Origin: Nakamurella alba
Lineage (GTDB): Bacteria > Actinomycetota > Actinomycetes > Mycobacteriales > Nakamurellaceae
NCBI RefSeq assembly: GCF_009707545.1
Contig: NZ_WLYK01000006.1
Coordinates: 430,796-494,795 of the forward strand
Direction: 5' to 3'
Length of the DNA stretch: 64,000 nt
Within the stretch, counting starts at the first letter, position 1. Each line of letters begins with the position of its first letter. Of the stretch, positions 16,817 to 24,747 are shown piece by piece. The position numbers were made by a program, and so were the translations under genes. Below the pieces are notes generated by a model. It saw only the letters and a program-made list of their open reading frames with translations. It was not told the origin of the DNA and ran no database searches.

Positions 16817-17419
16817 ATGGCCGGGGGGCCGCGGCGCCTGCCGCCCGAGGTACGGCGCCGGATGCTGCTGGAGGCGGCGCGCTCGGTGATCGCCGAGCGC
16901 GGGCTGCACGCCACCACGGTGCGCGACGTGGCCGCCGCCGGAGAGGTCGCCGTGGGCACGGTCACCTACCACTTCGCCGGGATCGAGGAGGTGCTCGCCG
17001 GGGTGCTGGAGCTCGAGACCGAGAGCTTCTCCGATCCGGTGTACCAGCGCGCCGAGCAGGCCGCCACCGGCCGGGAGGGCGTGGCCGAGCTGATCGACGG
17101 GTTGCTTGGCTCCGATGCCGCGAGCCGCGCGCACTGGCAGCTGTGGCTGGACTTCTGGGCGATGGCCGCGCACCGGCCCACCTACAGCGCCTGGCAGTCG
17201 CAGATCTACCGGGACCTGCACGCGCTGGCCGGCCGGCTGCTGGCCCGGGCGGACGCGGACGGTTCGCTGCGGGTCGCCGACCCGCAGTCCGCGGCGGTCG
17301 AGTTCATCGCGCTGATGGACGGTCTGGTGGTCCAGGCCTACCTGCCGGACGCTGCGCTCTCCCCGTCCCGGGCCCGGCGGATCCTGCACGGCTACGTGGA
17401 CAGCGCACTGACCGGCTGA
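16817..17419 (+). CDS. TetR/AcrR-family regulator
   Basis: 200 residues. The N-terminal helix-turn-helix is RGLHATTVRDVAAAGEVAVGTVTYHFAG (about residues 30-57), followed by an all-helical ligand-binding domain of BetI-like character (SRAHWQLWLDFWAMA). ATG at 16817 is supported by GGAGGTG seven bases upstream. Placed divergently from proline catabolism and just ahead of an MFS exporter, so it may control either or both; the palindrome at 17433 favours the exporter as one target. Confidence 0.88.
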   Translation: MAGGPRRLPPEVRRRMLLEAARSVIAERGLHATTVRDVAAAGEVAVGTVTYHFAGIEEVLAGVLELETESFSDPVYQRAEQAATGREGVAELIDGLLGSDAASRAHWQLWLDFWAMAAHRPTYSAWQSQIYRDLHALAGRLLARADADGSLRVADPQSAAVEFIALMDGLVVQAYLPDAALSPSRARRILHGYVDSALTG

Positions 17420-17432
17420 CAAGTTTGTTAGG

Positions 17433-17448
17433 CAGACTCACTAGTCTG
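17433..17448. promoter_or_regulatory. palindromic operator overlapping the MFS exporter promoter
   Basis: CAGACT-CACT-AGTCTG is a perfect 6+6 inverted repeat. Its right half contains TAGTCT (17442-17447), a good -10 box seven bases before the GTG start of the exporter, so a bound dimer would block transcription. The TetR gene ends only 13 bases upstream. Confidence 0.55.
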
Positions 17449-17453
17449 TGGGG

Positions 17454-18836
17454 GTGAGCGCGGAGACGAAGGGTTTCGGGGCCCGGTTCGCCGTCCCGCT
17501 GCTGCTGGGCTCCGTGCTGAACCCGATCAACACCACGATGATCGCGGTGGCCCTTGTGCCGATCGGCCGCGACCTGGGCCTGCCCACCGCCACGGTGATC
17601 TGGCTGGTCACCGGCCTGTACCTGGCCAGCGCGGTGGCGCAGCCGGTGCTCGGCAACCTCGCCGACCTGCTCGGGCCACGGCGGATCTTCTTCCTCGGCA
17701 CCGCGCTGGTCGCGGTGTCGGGCGTGCTGCCCGAGTTGGTGCCGGGGTTCACCGGGGCCCTGCTGGCCCGGATCGGCATCGGCATCGGCACCTCCGCCGC
17801 CTACCCCGCGGCGCTGACCATGATCCGCGACCAGGCGCTGCGGCTGGGCCGGCCTGCGCCGCAGACCCTGGTGTCCGGGCTGTCCATCGCCGCCCTGTCC
17901 AGCACGGCGGTGGGTCCGGTGCTCGGCGGCGTGCTGATCGCCGCGTTCGACTGGCGGGCGACGTTCCTGGTCAACGTCCCGCTGGCGCTGACCGCCCTGG
18001 TGCTCGGGATCCTGTGGCTGCCGTCCGACCGCACCCGGCCCGCGCGGTCCGCCGAAGCCGCGGCCCGGCCGGGGTGGGTCGAGCTGCTGGATCCCGTCGG
18101 CACCCTGTTGTTCGCCGCGACGATCACCGGGCTGCTGCTGTTCCTGCACGACCTGCGGCCCTCGGGCTGGTGGTTGGCGGTGCTGACCCTGGTGGCGGGT
18201 GCGGCACTGGTGCGGTGGGAACTCTCCCGCCGGCGTCCCTTCCTGGACCTCCGGATGCTGGGTGGCAACGGGGTGCTGGTGCGCACGTTCCTGCGGATGT
18301 TCGTCACCTACCTGGCGCCCTACACCGTGCTCTACGGGCTCTCCCAGTGGTTGCAGGAGGAGGCCGGCTACTCCAGCGGCGGGGCCGGGCTGATCCAACT
18401 GCCGAACGCGATCCTGGCCGGGATCGGCTCGATCCTGATCGCCAGGGTGATCCCGACCCGCTGGCCGCTGATCGTCGCCGGGTCGCTGCTGACCGCCGGG
18501 GCGGCGCTGATGCTGCTGCTCGACCCGGGCAGCGGTACCTGGTTGCTGGTGCTGGTGTCCGGTGTGGCCGGGCTCGGGCAGGGCTTCGCGTCGGTGGCGA
18601 ACCAGACCGTGCTCTACCGCTCCGCGCCCGACTCCGCCATCGGCGCCGCCGCCGGCCTGTCCCGCACCGGCGTCTACCTCTCCGCCATCGTCTCCGCCGC
18701 CGTCATCGGCCTGGTCTACGGCGACCGCGCCACCACCGGCGGTCTGCACGTCCTCGCCCTCTTCGTCCTCGTCGCCGCCGCGGTGGCCCTGCTGATGGCC
18801 GTCTTCGACCGGGCGTTGCCGCGGGAGAGCCGCTGA
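17454..18836 (+). CDS. MFS multidrug-type exporter (EmrB/QacA-like)
   Basis: 460 residues, 12-14 membrane segments. The loop GNLADLLGPRRIFFLGTAL, RIGIGIGTSAAYPAAL after it, and GPVLGGVLIAAFDWRATFLVN (motif C) mark the drug:proton antiporter DHA2 group. The GTG at 17454 looks leaderless, seven bases after a -10 box; a GTG six bases earlier is in frame. Follows a TetR gene on the same strand, the normal layout for an inducible efflux pump. The exported compound is unknown. Confidence 0.88.
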   Translation: MSAETKGFGARFAVPLLLGSVLNPINTTMIAVALVPIGRDLGLPTATVIWLVTGLYLASAVAQPVLGNLADLLGPRRIFFLGTALVAVSGVLPELVPGFTGALLARIGIGIGTSAAYPAALTMIRDQALRLGRPAPQTLVSGLSIAALSSTAVGPVLGGVLIAAFDWRATFLVNVPLALTALVLGILWLPSDRTRPARSAEAAARPGWVELLDPVGTLLFAATITGLLLFLHDLRPSGWWLAVLTLVAGAALVRWELSRRRPFLDLRMLGGNGVLVRTFLRMFVTYLAPYTVLYGLSQWLQEEAGYSSGGAGLIQLPNAILAGIGSILIARVIPTRWPLIVAGSLLTAGAALMLLLDPGSGTWLLVLVSGVAGLGQGFASVANQTVLYRSAPDSAIGAAAGLSRTGVYLSAIVSAAVIGLVYGDRATTGGLHVLALFVLVAAAVALLMAVFDRALPRESR

Positions 18837-18927
18837 GGGCGGGGTGGTGGGGGTCTCGTGGCGGTTCTCGAGCCCTGACTGCGGTGGGTCGAGGGTCGGG
18901 TTCACTGATTGCCCTGACCAGCGGGAA

Positions 18928-19153
18928 GGATCTGCGGCGGACCGGTTCTCGAGCCGGGTGGCGGTGATCCCGTCAGAAGTGCAGATCCGGGACCGAAACC
19001 ATGGCCCACCGACGGAAAAGGTCCCGGATTCGGGAGGACCTGCGGTCAGCCGGTTCCCGAGCCGGGCGGGGGTCGATCGGTGGTCCGGACCGGCAGTGCC
19101 ACATCCGGGACCGAAACCATCGCCCACCGACGGAAAAGGTCCCCGATCCGGGA
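18928..19153 (+). repeat. tandemly duplicated palindromic element in a gene-free stretch
   Basis: Two related units (18928-19035 and 19036-19153) fill much of the 515-base gap between genes. Each starts GGATCTGCGG/GGACCTGCGG, continues through GGTTCTCGAGCCGGG or GGTTCCCGAGCCGGG, and ends in a hairpin whose arms are ATCCGGGACC and GGTCCCGGAT (first copy, 18985-18994 with 19020-19029, perfect) or GGTCCCCGAT (second copy, 19103-19112 with 19138-19147, one mismatch). The 25-base loops differ at one base. A partial third copy of GGTTCTCGAGCC occurs near 18864. It resembles a REP-type or mobile palindromic unit. No coding potential is visible. Confidence 0.8.
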
Positions 19154-19158
19154 GGGCA

Positions 19159-19180
19159 CGACGTTCCAGCGGGAACGTCG
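19159..19180. other. short perfect hairpin
   Basis: CGACGTTCC-AGCG-GGAACGTCG forms a nine-base-pair stem with a four-base loop, just right of the duplicated repeats and 170 bases before the SDR gene. No U-tract follows, so it is not a standard terminator; it could be an operator or RNA structure. Confidence 0.5.
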
Positions 19181-19351
19181 CGGCCCGTCCCACTATCGCT
19201 CCGAGGCCACGAAAGGAATCCGCGCCGGCCCGGGGGTGAGGGTGACCACAGGTGGCGGGGGACCGTGGGCAGCGGCCCGGCGGCACCCCATGATGAGGAC
19301 GGCACCGCGCGCGTGCCGATCCACCGCGAACGACTTCAGGAGTCTCCACAG

Positions 19352-20116
19352 ATGCAGCTCTCCGGCTCTTCCGCCATCGTCACCGGCGCGGCCTCCGGCC
19401 TCGGCGCCGCCACCGCCGCCGCCCTGGTCGCTCAGGGTGTGACCGTCATCGGTATCGACCTCGGTGTCGGTTGGGAGCGCGCGGGCGCGCCGGGCGAGGG
19501 CATCGTCCCGGTGTCCGGTGACGTCCGCGAGCCGGCCGACGTGGAGGCGGCGGTGACCAAGGCGGTCGAGTCCGGCAAGCCGCTGCGCCTCGCGGTCAAC
19601 TGCGCCGGCGTGGCCACCCCGGGCCGCATCCTGTCCCGCAAGGGCGTGCACGAGCTCGAGCAGTTCTCCCGGGTGATCGGGATCAACCTGATCGGCACCT
19701 TCAACGTGCTGCGCCTCGCCGCCGAGGCGATGGCCGCCACCGAGCCGGTCGACGAGCAGGGCCAGCGCGGGCTGATCGTCAACACCGCCTCCGTCGCGGC
19801 GTTCGACGGCCAGATCGGGCAGATCGCCTACTCCGCGTCCAAGGGCGGCGTGGCCGCCATGACCCTCCCGGCCGCGCGCGACCTGGCGCAGTCGGGGATC
19901 CGGGTGATGACGATCGCCCCGGGCATCCTGGACACCCCGATGATGGCCTCGATCACCGAGGAGTTCCGCAAGGGCCTGCAGGCCACCGTGCCGTTCCCGG
20001 CCCGCTTCGGCCGGCCGGACGAGTACGCCGCGCTGGTGCTCTCCCTCGCCGCCCAGGACTACCTGAACGGCGAGGTCATCCGGCTCGACGGCTCGCTGCG
20101 GATGGCCCCCCGCTAA
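19352..20116 (+). CDS. short-chain dehydrogenase, 3-hydroxyacyl-CoA dehydrogenase type 2-like
   Basis: 254 residues. Cofactor motif TGAASGLGAAT, NCAGV block, catalytic Ser in NTASVA and YSASKGG with Tyr/Lys, and IAPGILDTPMM. The sequence style is that of HSD17B10/3-hydroxy-2-methylbutyryl-CoA dehydrogenases, which oxidise hydroxyacyl-CoA with NAD+ in branched-chain and fatty-acid breakdown. CAGGAG precedes the ATG. It stands alone downstream of the repeat region, so pathway context is missing. Confidence 0.88.
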   Translation: MQLSGSSAIVTGAASGLGAATAAALVAQGVTVIGIDLGVGWERAGAPGEGIVPVSGDVREPADVEAAVTKAVESGKPLRLAVNCAGVATPGRILSRKGVHELEQFSRVIGINLIGTFNVLRLAAEAMAATEPVDEQGQRGLIVNTASVAAFDGQIGQIAYSASKGGVAAMTLPAARDLAQSGIRVMTIAPGILDTPMMASITEEFRKGLQATVPFPARFGRPDEYAALVLSLAAQDYLNGEVIRLDGSLRMAPR

Positions 20117-20126
20117 AAACCCCTGC

Positions 20127-21770
20127 TCAGAACACCCGGGCGTCCAGCTCGGCCGCTGTCGGCACGGTGCCGCTGCGGTGGGTCATCCACTCGCGCAGCG
20201 CCAGCGTCGCGCGGACGTCGTCCTCGTTGTAGCGGAGCACCCGCTCGGCGGAGGCGACGTCCGGCGCGGCGCCGTCGAAGCCGACGGCCGTCCGGTACCA
20301 GGCCATCGAGTTCTCCCCGCCGGGCTCCGCGTCCCGCCAGTGGAACCCGGCGAGCGGCGCCAGCGACTTCAGCTTCATGGACCCGGGCACGATGAACTGG
20401 TCGCGGATCTGCTGGTACATGTCCACCCACTGCGGCCCGGAGCAGAACGCCTCGATCGCGGCGGTGCCCGGCATGCCCGGCACCTGGGGATACCGCACCG
20501 GGGTGGACCGCAGCCAGCGCTCCTCGGCCCAGCGGGAGTAGCAGTAGGCGGCGAAGGTCAGCCCGTGCTCGGCGGCCAGCCGGCGCAATTCGGTCAGGTA
20601 CCCCCAGAAGTCGGCGAAGGCCCGACCCTCGTCGGCATCGGGCATCGGCCGCCAGGACGCGAACGGGCGGTACCCGGCGGTGAGTCCGAGCCGGGTGACG
20701 GCCGGTCCGGTGAGGAACGTGCCCCACAGGTACGCGCCGTCGTCCAGGTAGGACTCCATGTCGACGTCGAGCTCGAGATCCGCCCTGGGCACGGTGATCC
20801 GGCCGTGCCGGCGGACCACCGGTGCCCCCACCAACCAGGCCCGGGCCCGGGTCCGCGCCGTCGCCGGGTCGATCCCGGTCAGCGGCAGCTCGGCCACCTC
20901 GTCCGCGGGCATCCGGGCCAGCTGGTCGACCGTCCGCACCCCGGCGCCGAGCAGCACCTCGGTGTCGCCCCCCGCCGAGACCAGCGAGATGTCGTGTCCC
21001 GCTTCGAGTTCCACCGAGCACACCGGCCACCACGGGCAGCGGCGGCACTCGCCGATCCGGGTCGGCCGGGCCAGCACCTGACCGGCCCGCGCCGCCGTGG
21101 CGACCGCAAGCCGGTCCGCGAACCGCCGGTCGTACTCCGGCAGCAGCACCGAGAGGTCGTGCCACAGCACGTTCTCCGCGTCGTCGTGCGCCGCACCCGG
21201 CTCCCCGGCGTCGGCGTGACCGCGGCCGATCACCCCGCCCAGCGCGGTGTCGGACGCGAGGCCCTGCTCGCCCAGCAACCGGTAGAGGTGCGCCAGCGCG
21301 AGGACGTCGGACTGGTGCGGCCTCGGCTTGCGGCCGTCGGCGACCGTGCGCCGCAGCGGTTCGGCCGGCGACGACAGCACGGCACCGGCACCCTGGTCGG
21401 TGGTGCGGTGGCTGCGCACGATCACCGGCACGTAGCCGTCGCCGAGCCACACCACCATCTCCGGGTCACCGACCCGGTGCTCGGAGGCCAGCGGCAGCCC
21501 GAGCACCACCGGTGGTCGCCCGCCGGCGTCGAGCACGTCCCACGCCGAGGCTCCCTCCGGCGCACCGGGGAAGGCGACGGCGAGTTCCTGCACCACCCGG
21601 TCGCGGTGCGCGTCCATGTCGGCGATGCGGTGCCGGGCGCCGTCGTCCGCCGCCAGCCGGCGCTCCCGGGGGGCCTGCGGATCGTTGTCGAGATGCACAC
21701 GACGCCGGCACCGGCCGGCCGCCGACGGCGCGAGCCGGACCGGCATCGGGGATCCGACGGGCACCTGCAC
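20127..21770 (-). CDS. TM0106-type RecB-like nuclease with RNase H-like domain
   Basis: 547 residues. The N-terminal half is a RecB/Cas4-like nuclease: CRRRVHLD near the start and ECRRCPWWPVC at about residue 250 supply four Cys of a probable Fe-S cluster. The C-terminal half is an RNase H-like exonuclease fold with ELDVDMES and YNEDDV acidic motifs. The family is widespread in actinobacteria and its DNA or RNA substrate is unknown. The GTG at 21770 looks leaderless, seven bases after TAGGGT on this strand; the frame stays open to 21794. Convergent with the SDR, ten bases apart. Confidence 0.82.
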   Translation of the reverse strand: MQVPVGSPMPVRLAPSAAGRCRRRVHLDNDPQAPRERRLAADDGARHRIADMDAHRDRVVQELAVAFPGAPEGASAWDVLDAGGRPPVVLGLPLASEHRVGDPEMVVWLGDGYVPVIVRSHRTTDQGAGAVLSSPAEPLRRTVADGRKPRPHQSDVLALAHLYRLLGEQGLASDTALGGVIGRGHADAGEPGAAHDDAENVLWHDLSVLLPEYDRRFADRLAVATAARAGQVLARPTRIGECRRCPWWPVCSVELEAGHDISLVSAGGDTEVLLGAGVRTVDQLARMPADEVAELPLTGIDPATARTRARAWLVGAPVVRRHGRITVPRADLELDVDMESYLDDGAYLWGTFLTGPAVTRLGLTAGYRPFASWRPMPDADEGRAFADFWGYLTELRRLAAEHGLTFAAYCYSRWAEERWLRSTPVRYPQVPGMPGTAAIEAFCSGPQWVDMYQQIRDQFIVPGSMKLKSLAPLAGFHWRDAEPGGENSMAWYRTAVGFDGAAPDVASAERVLRYNEDDVRATLALREWMTHRSGTVPTAAELDARVF

Positions 21771-21866
21771 GATCCCCACCCTAGGAGCCCGCACCGACAG
21801 GGGTGAGTGACCCCACTAGGGTGGGAACCCACGGTGCAGGATTCCGCCCACGACGAAGGAGAACCC

Positions 21867-22469
21867 GTGGTGTTCGGCAGGAAGAAGAGCGCCGGCGGCG
21901 GTGCCGACAAGGCCGCGAAGAAGGCTGCCAAGGCTGCGAAGAAGGCCGACAAGAAGGCGCTGAAGGCCGGGAAGACCGCCGATCGCAAGGCCCTCGAGGC
22001 CACCAAACGGGCCGAGGCCAAGGCTGCCAAGGGCGGGCTGATCGGCACCCTCACCGACCCGAAGACCGCACGTCGGGCCGTCGCTGCGGCGAAGATCGCC
22101 GGTCCGGCACTCGCCCCGCTGGCGCTCAAGGCATCCACCGGCGCCCGCGGGTTCCTGGACCAGCGCCGGGCGGCGAAGCTGGGCGTCGGCATCAGCGAGG
22201 TGGCCGAGTTCCGCGGGCCGACCGGACCGGTGTCCGCGCGGATCGTCGGCCTGGAGCGGTCGATCGAGGACCTGCGCAACCGCCGGTCCCGCGACCTGCA
22301 GGTGACCCGCTTCGTCCAGGTCGCCCGGGAGCGGCTGGCCGACCTGTCCACCGCGGTCCGGGCCTCCGGGTCCATGCCGCCCGGACGCCGCCGCGCCACT
22401 CTGCACGCCGTCGGCAAGGAACTCGGTCAGATCGAGGCCGACCTGATGACCTTCCTCGTCGCCGCCTGA
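21867..22469 (+). CDS. DUF6474-like Lys/Ala-rich protein
   Basis: 200 residues. About residues 5-55 are Lys/Ala repeats (KKAAKAAKKADKKALKAG), strongly basic and probably a helical or DNA-binding tail; the rest (TDPKTARRAVAAAKIAGPALAPLALKA onwards) is the conserved actinobacterial part ending in helices with VARERLADL. Start is the first of two GTGs, after AAGGAG; a TAGGGT -10 box lies at 21817. No function is established that I know of. Divergent from the RecB-like nuclease. Confidence 0.75.
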   Translation: MVFGRKKSAGGGADKAAKKAAKAAKKADKKALKAGKTADRKALEATKRAEAKAAKGGLIGTLTDPKTARRAVAAAKIAGPALAPLALKASTGARGFLDQRRAAKLGVGISEVAEFRGPTGPVSARIVGLERSIEDLRNRRSRDLQVTRFVQVARERLADLSTAVRASGSMPPGRRRATLHAVGKELGQIEADLMTFLVAA

Positions 22470-22536
22470 CCGCACGCAGGTCCGGCCGGCCCGGAGCAGA
22501 TCCGGCACGGGATCCCGGGCACTAAGCTCGACAGCT

Positions 22537-23067
22537 GTGGAACGCGCGCGACAGAGCCCCTGGCGGGTGCCGCGCGCCGTCGTCTTCGCCGGGTCGTCGG
22601 CGCTGCTGGCCACGGCCGGTCACCAGGCCGCCGGCGGCGGCCTGCCCGATCCCGCGGTCACCGTGGTGGTCGGCGCCGCGCTGGTCCCGATGGCCGTCGG
22701 TCTCGCCGATCGCCGACGCTCCGCGCTGTCGGTGACCGGCGCCCTGCTCGCCGCCCAGGTGCTGTTCCACCTGCTCTTCTCCGCCTCCGCGCACCACGGG
22801 TCCGGCGACGGGTGGCCCAGCGGCCGGATGGTCGTCTTCCACCTGCTCGCCGCCCTGCTGACCGGCCTGGTGCTGACCGCCGCCGACCGGGCAGCCGGCC
22901 GGGTCGGCCGGCGCCGGCTGGTGCTGTCCGCCGGGGTCGCCGCCGGCCCGATCGCCATCCTGTCCTGGTTCGTCCGCACCACCGCGGTGCCCGGCCCGGC
23001 ACTGGCCCGACTCGTCTCCGGTCCCGCAGTCCGGCGCGGACCGCCACGGGTGTCGCTCCTCCCCTGA
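22537..23067 (+). CDS. four-helix His-containing membrane protein of the copper operon
   Basis: 176 residues with about four membrane spans. Several His residues sit at helix ends (GHQ, FHLLFSASAHHG, FHLLAALL), as in small membrane proteins linked to copper-handling genes. GTG start appears leaderless: TAAGCT at 22523-22528 is followed after eight bases by the GTG. The YcnI gene follows after 84 bases and CopC after that, so it likely serves copper uptake or tolerance. I do not recognise a named family. Confidence 0.6.
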   Translation: MERARQSPWRVPRAVVFAGSSALLATAGHQAAGGGLPDPAVTVVVGAALVPMAVGLADRRRSALSVTGALLAAQVLFHLLFSASAHHGSGDGWPSGRMVVFHLLAALLTGLVLTAADRAAGRVGRRRLVLSAGVAAGPIAILSWFVRTTAVPGPALARLVSGPAVRRGPPRVSLLP

Positions 23068-23151
23068 CCGGTGGCCTCCTGACGGCCGCCGGTGTGTCCG
23101 CGCCCGCGCCCCGACGGTGCCGCGCGTTCCTGACGTCCTGAAGGAAACACC

Positions 23152-23934
23152 TTGTCACTCCCCTTGCCAGCAACACCTTTTCAACCCCGGAAGCCGGGCA
23201 TCGCCCGCCGCGCCGGAGTGCTCACCCTGCTCACCGGTCTCGGCCTGCTGATCGGCGCCGGCGCGGCCTCCGCGCACGTCACCGTGAACCCCGGCACCGC
23301 CACCGCCGGCAGCTACTCGAAGCTCACCTTCCGGGTGCCCAACGAGTCGGCCACCGCATCGACGGTCCAGGTGACCGTCGACTTCCCCACCGACCATCCG
23401 TTCGCCTCCGTCTCGGTCAAGAAGGAGCCGGGCTGGACGGCGACCGTCACCCGGTCGACCCTGGACACTCCGGTGACCCAGGGGAACACCACCATCACCG
23501 AGGCCGTCACCTCGATCACCTGGAAAGCCGATGCCGACGGGCAGATCTCGCTCGGTGAGTTCGCAGAGTTCGACGTCTCCGTCGGCCCGGTGCCGGACGT
23601 GGAGTCGATCTCGTTCCCCGCGGCCCAGACCTACTCGGACGGCACCGTCGTCGACTGGGACGAGCCGACCCCGGCGAGCGGTGAGGAGCCGGAGCACCCG
23701 GCACCCACCCTGACCGTCGTGCAGGCCGACGGCGACGGCGACGCCGGGCATTCCCACGGCGCAGACACCTCCACCGCCCCGGCCACCGACAGCACGGCCA
23801 CCGTGTCCGCAGCAGCGGAGCACGGCGACACCGACTCGGCGGCCCGGGTGCTCGCCGTCATCGGCATCGTGGTCGGGGCCGGTGGGCTGCTCGTCGGTGC
23901 CATCGGCATCCGGCGCGGGCGGAGCGCCCGATGA
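23152..23934 (+). CDS. YcnI-family copper-binding membrane-anchored protein
   Basis: 260 residues. N-terminal signal peptide ending GAASA, with the mature protein beginning HVTVNPGTA: the N-terminal His is the copper ligand of YcnI proteins. A YcnI beta domain (SKLTFRVPNES, GWTATVTR, SITWKADA, FDVSVGPVP) runs to about residue 185, then a His/Thr/Ser linker and a C-terminal membrane span (VLAVIGIVVGAGGLLVGAIG). TTG start after GAAGGAAA. Ends in an ATGA overlap with copC. It acts outside the membrane in copper delivery. Confidence 0.92.
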   Translation: MSLPLPATPFQPRKPGIARRAGVLTLLTGLGLLIGAGAASAHVTVNPGTATAGSYSKLTFRVPNESATASTVQVTVDFPTDHPFASVSVKKEPGWTATVTRSTLDTPVTQGNTTITEAVTSITWKADADGQISLGEFAEFDVSVGPVPDVESISFPAAQTYSDGTVVDWDEPTPASGEEPEHPAPTLTVVQADGDGDAGHSHGADTSTAPATDSTATVSAAAEHGDTDSAARVLAVIGIVVGAGGLLVGAIGIRRGRSAR

Positions 23935-24653
23935 GAGGGCGCCTGATCCGCATCCTGCTCACCGGGCTGCTCGCGACCGGAGCGTTGCTGTTCGCGGCCG
24001 GTCCGGCCTCCGCGCACGACGTGCTGACCGGCAGCGACCCCGCGGAGGGGGCGGTGCTCGATGCACCGCCGACCACCGTGTCCCTGACCTTCGACCAGGC
24101 CGTGCAGAACTTCGAGCCGGTCATCGCGCTGACCGGTCCGGACGGGAACCAGTACCAGACCGGCGCGGTGAGCGTCGACGGCAACGTGGTCAGCTCCGCG
24201 GCGACCGCCGGACCGGCCGGGGAGTACATCCTGGCCTACCGGATCGTCTCCGCCGACGGGCATCCGGTGACCGGCGAACTCCGCTTCACCGTCAGCGCCG
24301 CCGCGCCCACCAGCAGTTCCAGCACCTCGAGCAGCAGCAGTTCGCCGAGCACCCCGTCGAGCAGCACGACTGCGAGCAGCAGCACGACGGCAGCCACCAC
24401 CGGCTCGTCGCCGGACAGCAGCACGACGGCAGCGACGACCAGCAGCCCGGACACCACGGTGTCGTCGCCGGCATCGTCCGCGACATCGGCCGCACCGGTC
24501 ACCAGCGCGGTCACCCCCACCAGCGGCGAGGACGACTCCGGCCTGTCCGCCTGGATCTGGATCGGCCTGGCGGTGGCAGCGGTGCTGGTGGCCGGCGCCG
24601 CAGTGGTGCTGATCCGCAAGCCGTCCAAGGACACCCCCGGCCCCCAGGACTGA
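23931..24653 (+). CDS. CopC-domain copper protein with Ser/Thr linker and C-terminal anchor
   Basis: 240 residues. Signal peptide, mature start HDVLTGSDPAEG (N-terminal His copper ligand), CopC beta fold to about residue 125 including VSADGHPVTGEL with a second conserved His. Then a roughly 75-residue Ser/Thr/Ala/Pro stretch likely to span the cell wall, and a membrane helix (AWIWIGLAVAAVLVAGAAVVL) with a short basic tail. It binds copper outside the membrane. The usual CopD partner domain is not fused or adjacent. Confidence 0.92.
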   Translation: MRGRLIRILLTGLLATGALLFAAGPASAHDVLTGSDPAEGAVLDAPPTTVSLTFDQAVQNFEPVIALTGPDGNQYQTGAVSVDGNVVSSAATAGPAGEYILAYRIVSADGHPVTGELRFTVSAAAPTSSSSTSSSSSSPSTPSSSTTASSSTTAATTGSSPDSSTTAATTSSPDTTVSSPASSATSAAPVTSAVTPTSGEDDSGLSAWIWIGLAVAAVLVAGAAVVLIRKPSKDTPGPQD

Positions 24654-24690
24654 CAACCGGCCACGCCGGCACCACAGCACCGCGCACACG

Positions 24691-24729
24691 GCCGGTGACG
24701 CTCGAGGAGATCCCCCGGGCGTCACCGGC
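24691..24729 (+). terminator. strong hairpin after the copper operon
   Basis: GCCGGTGACGC (24691-24701) pairs perfectly with GCGTCACCGGC (24719-24729) around a 17-base loop, 38 bases after the copC stop and 18 before the next start. It lacks a U-tract, which is common for actinobacterial terminators; a regulatory role for the downstream transporter gene is the alternative. Confidence 0.5.
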
Positions 24730-24747
24730 GGTCGGCGTCGTGGGACC

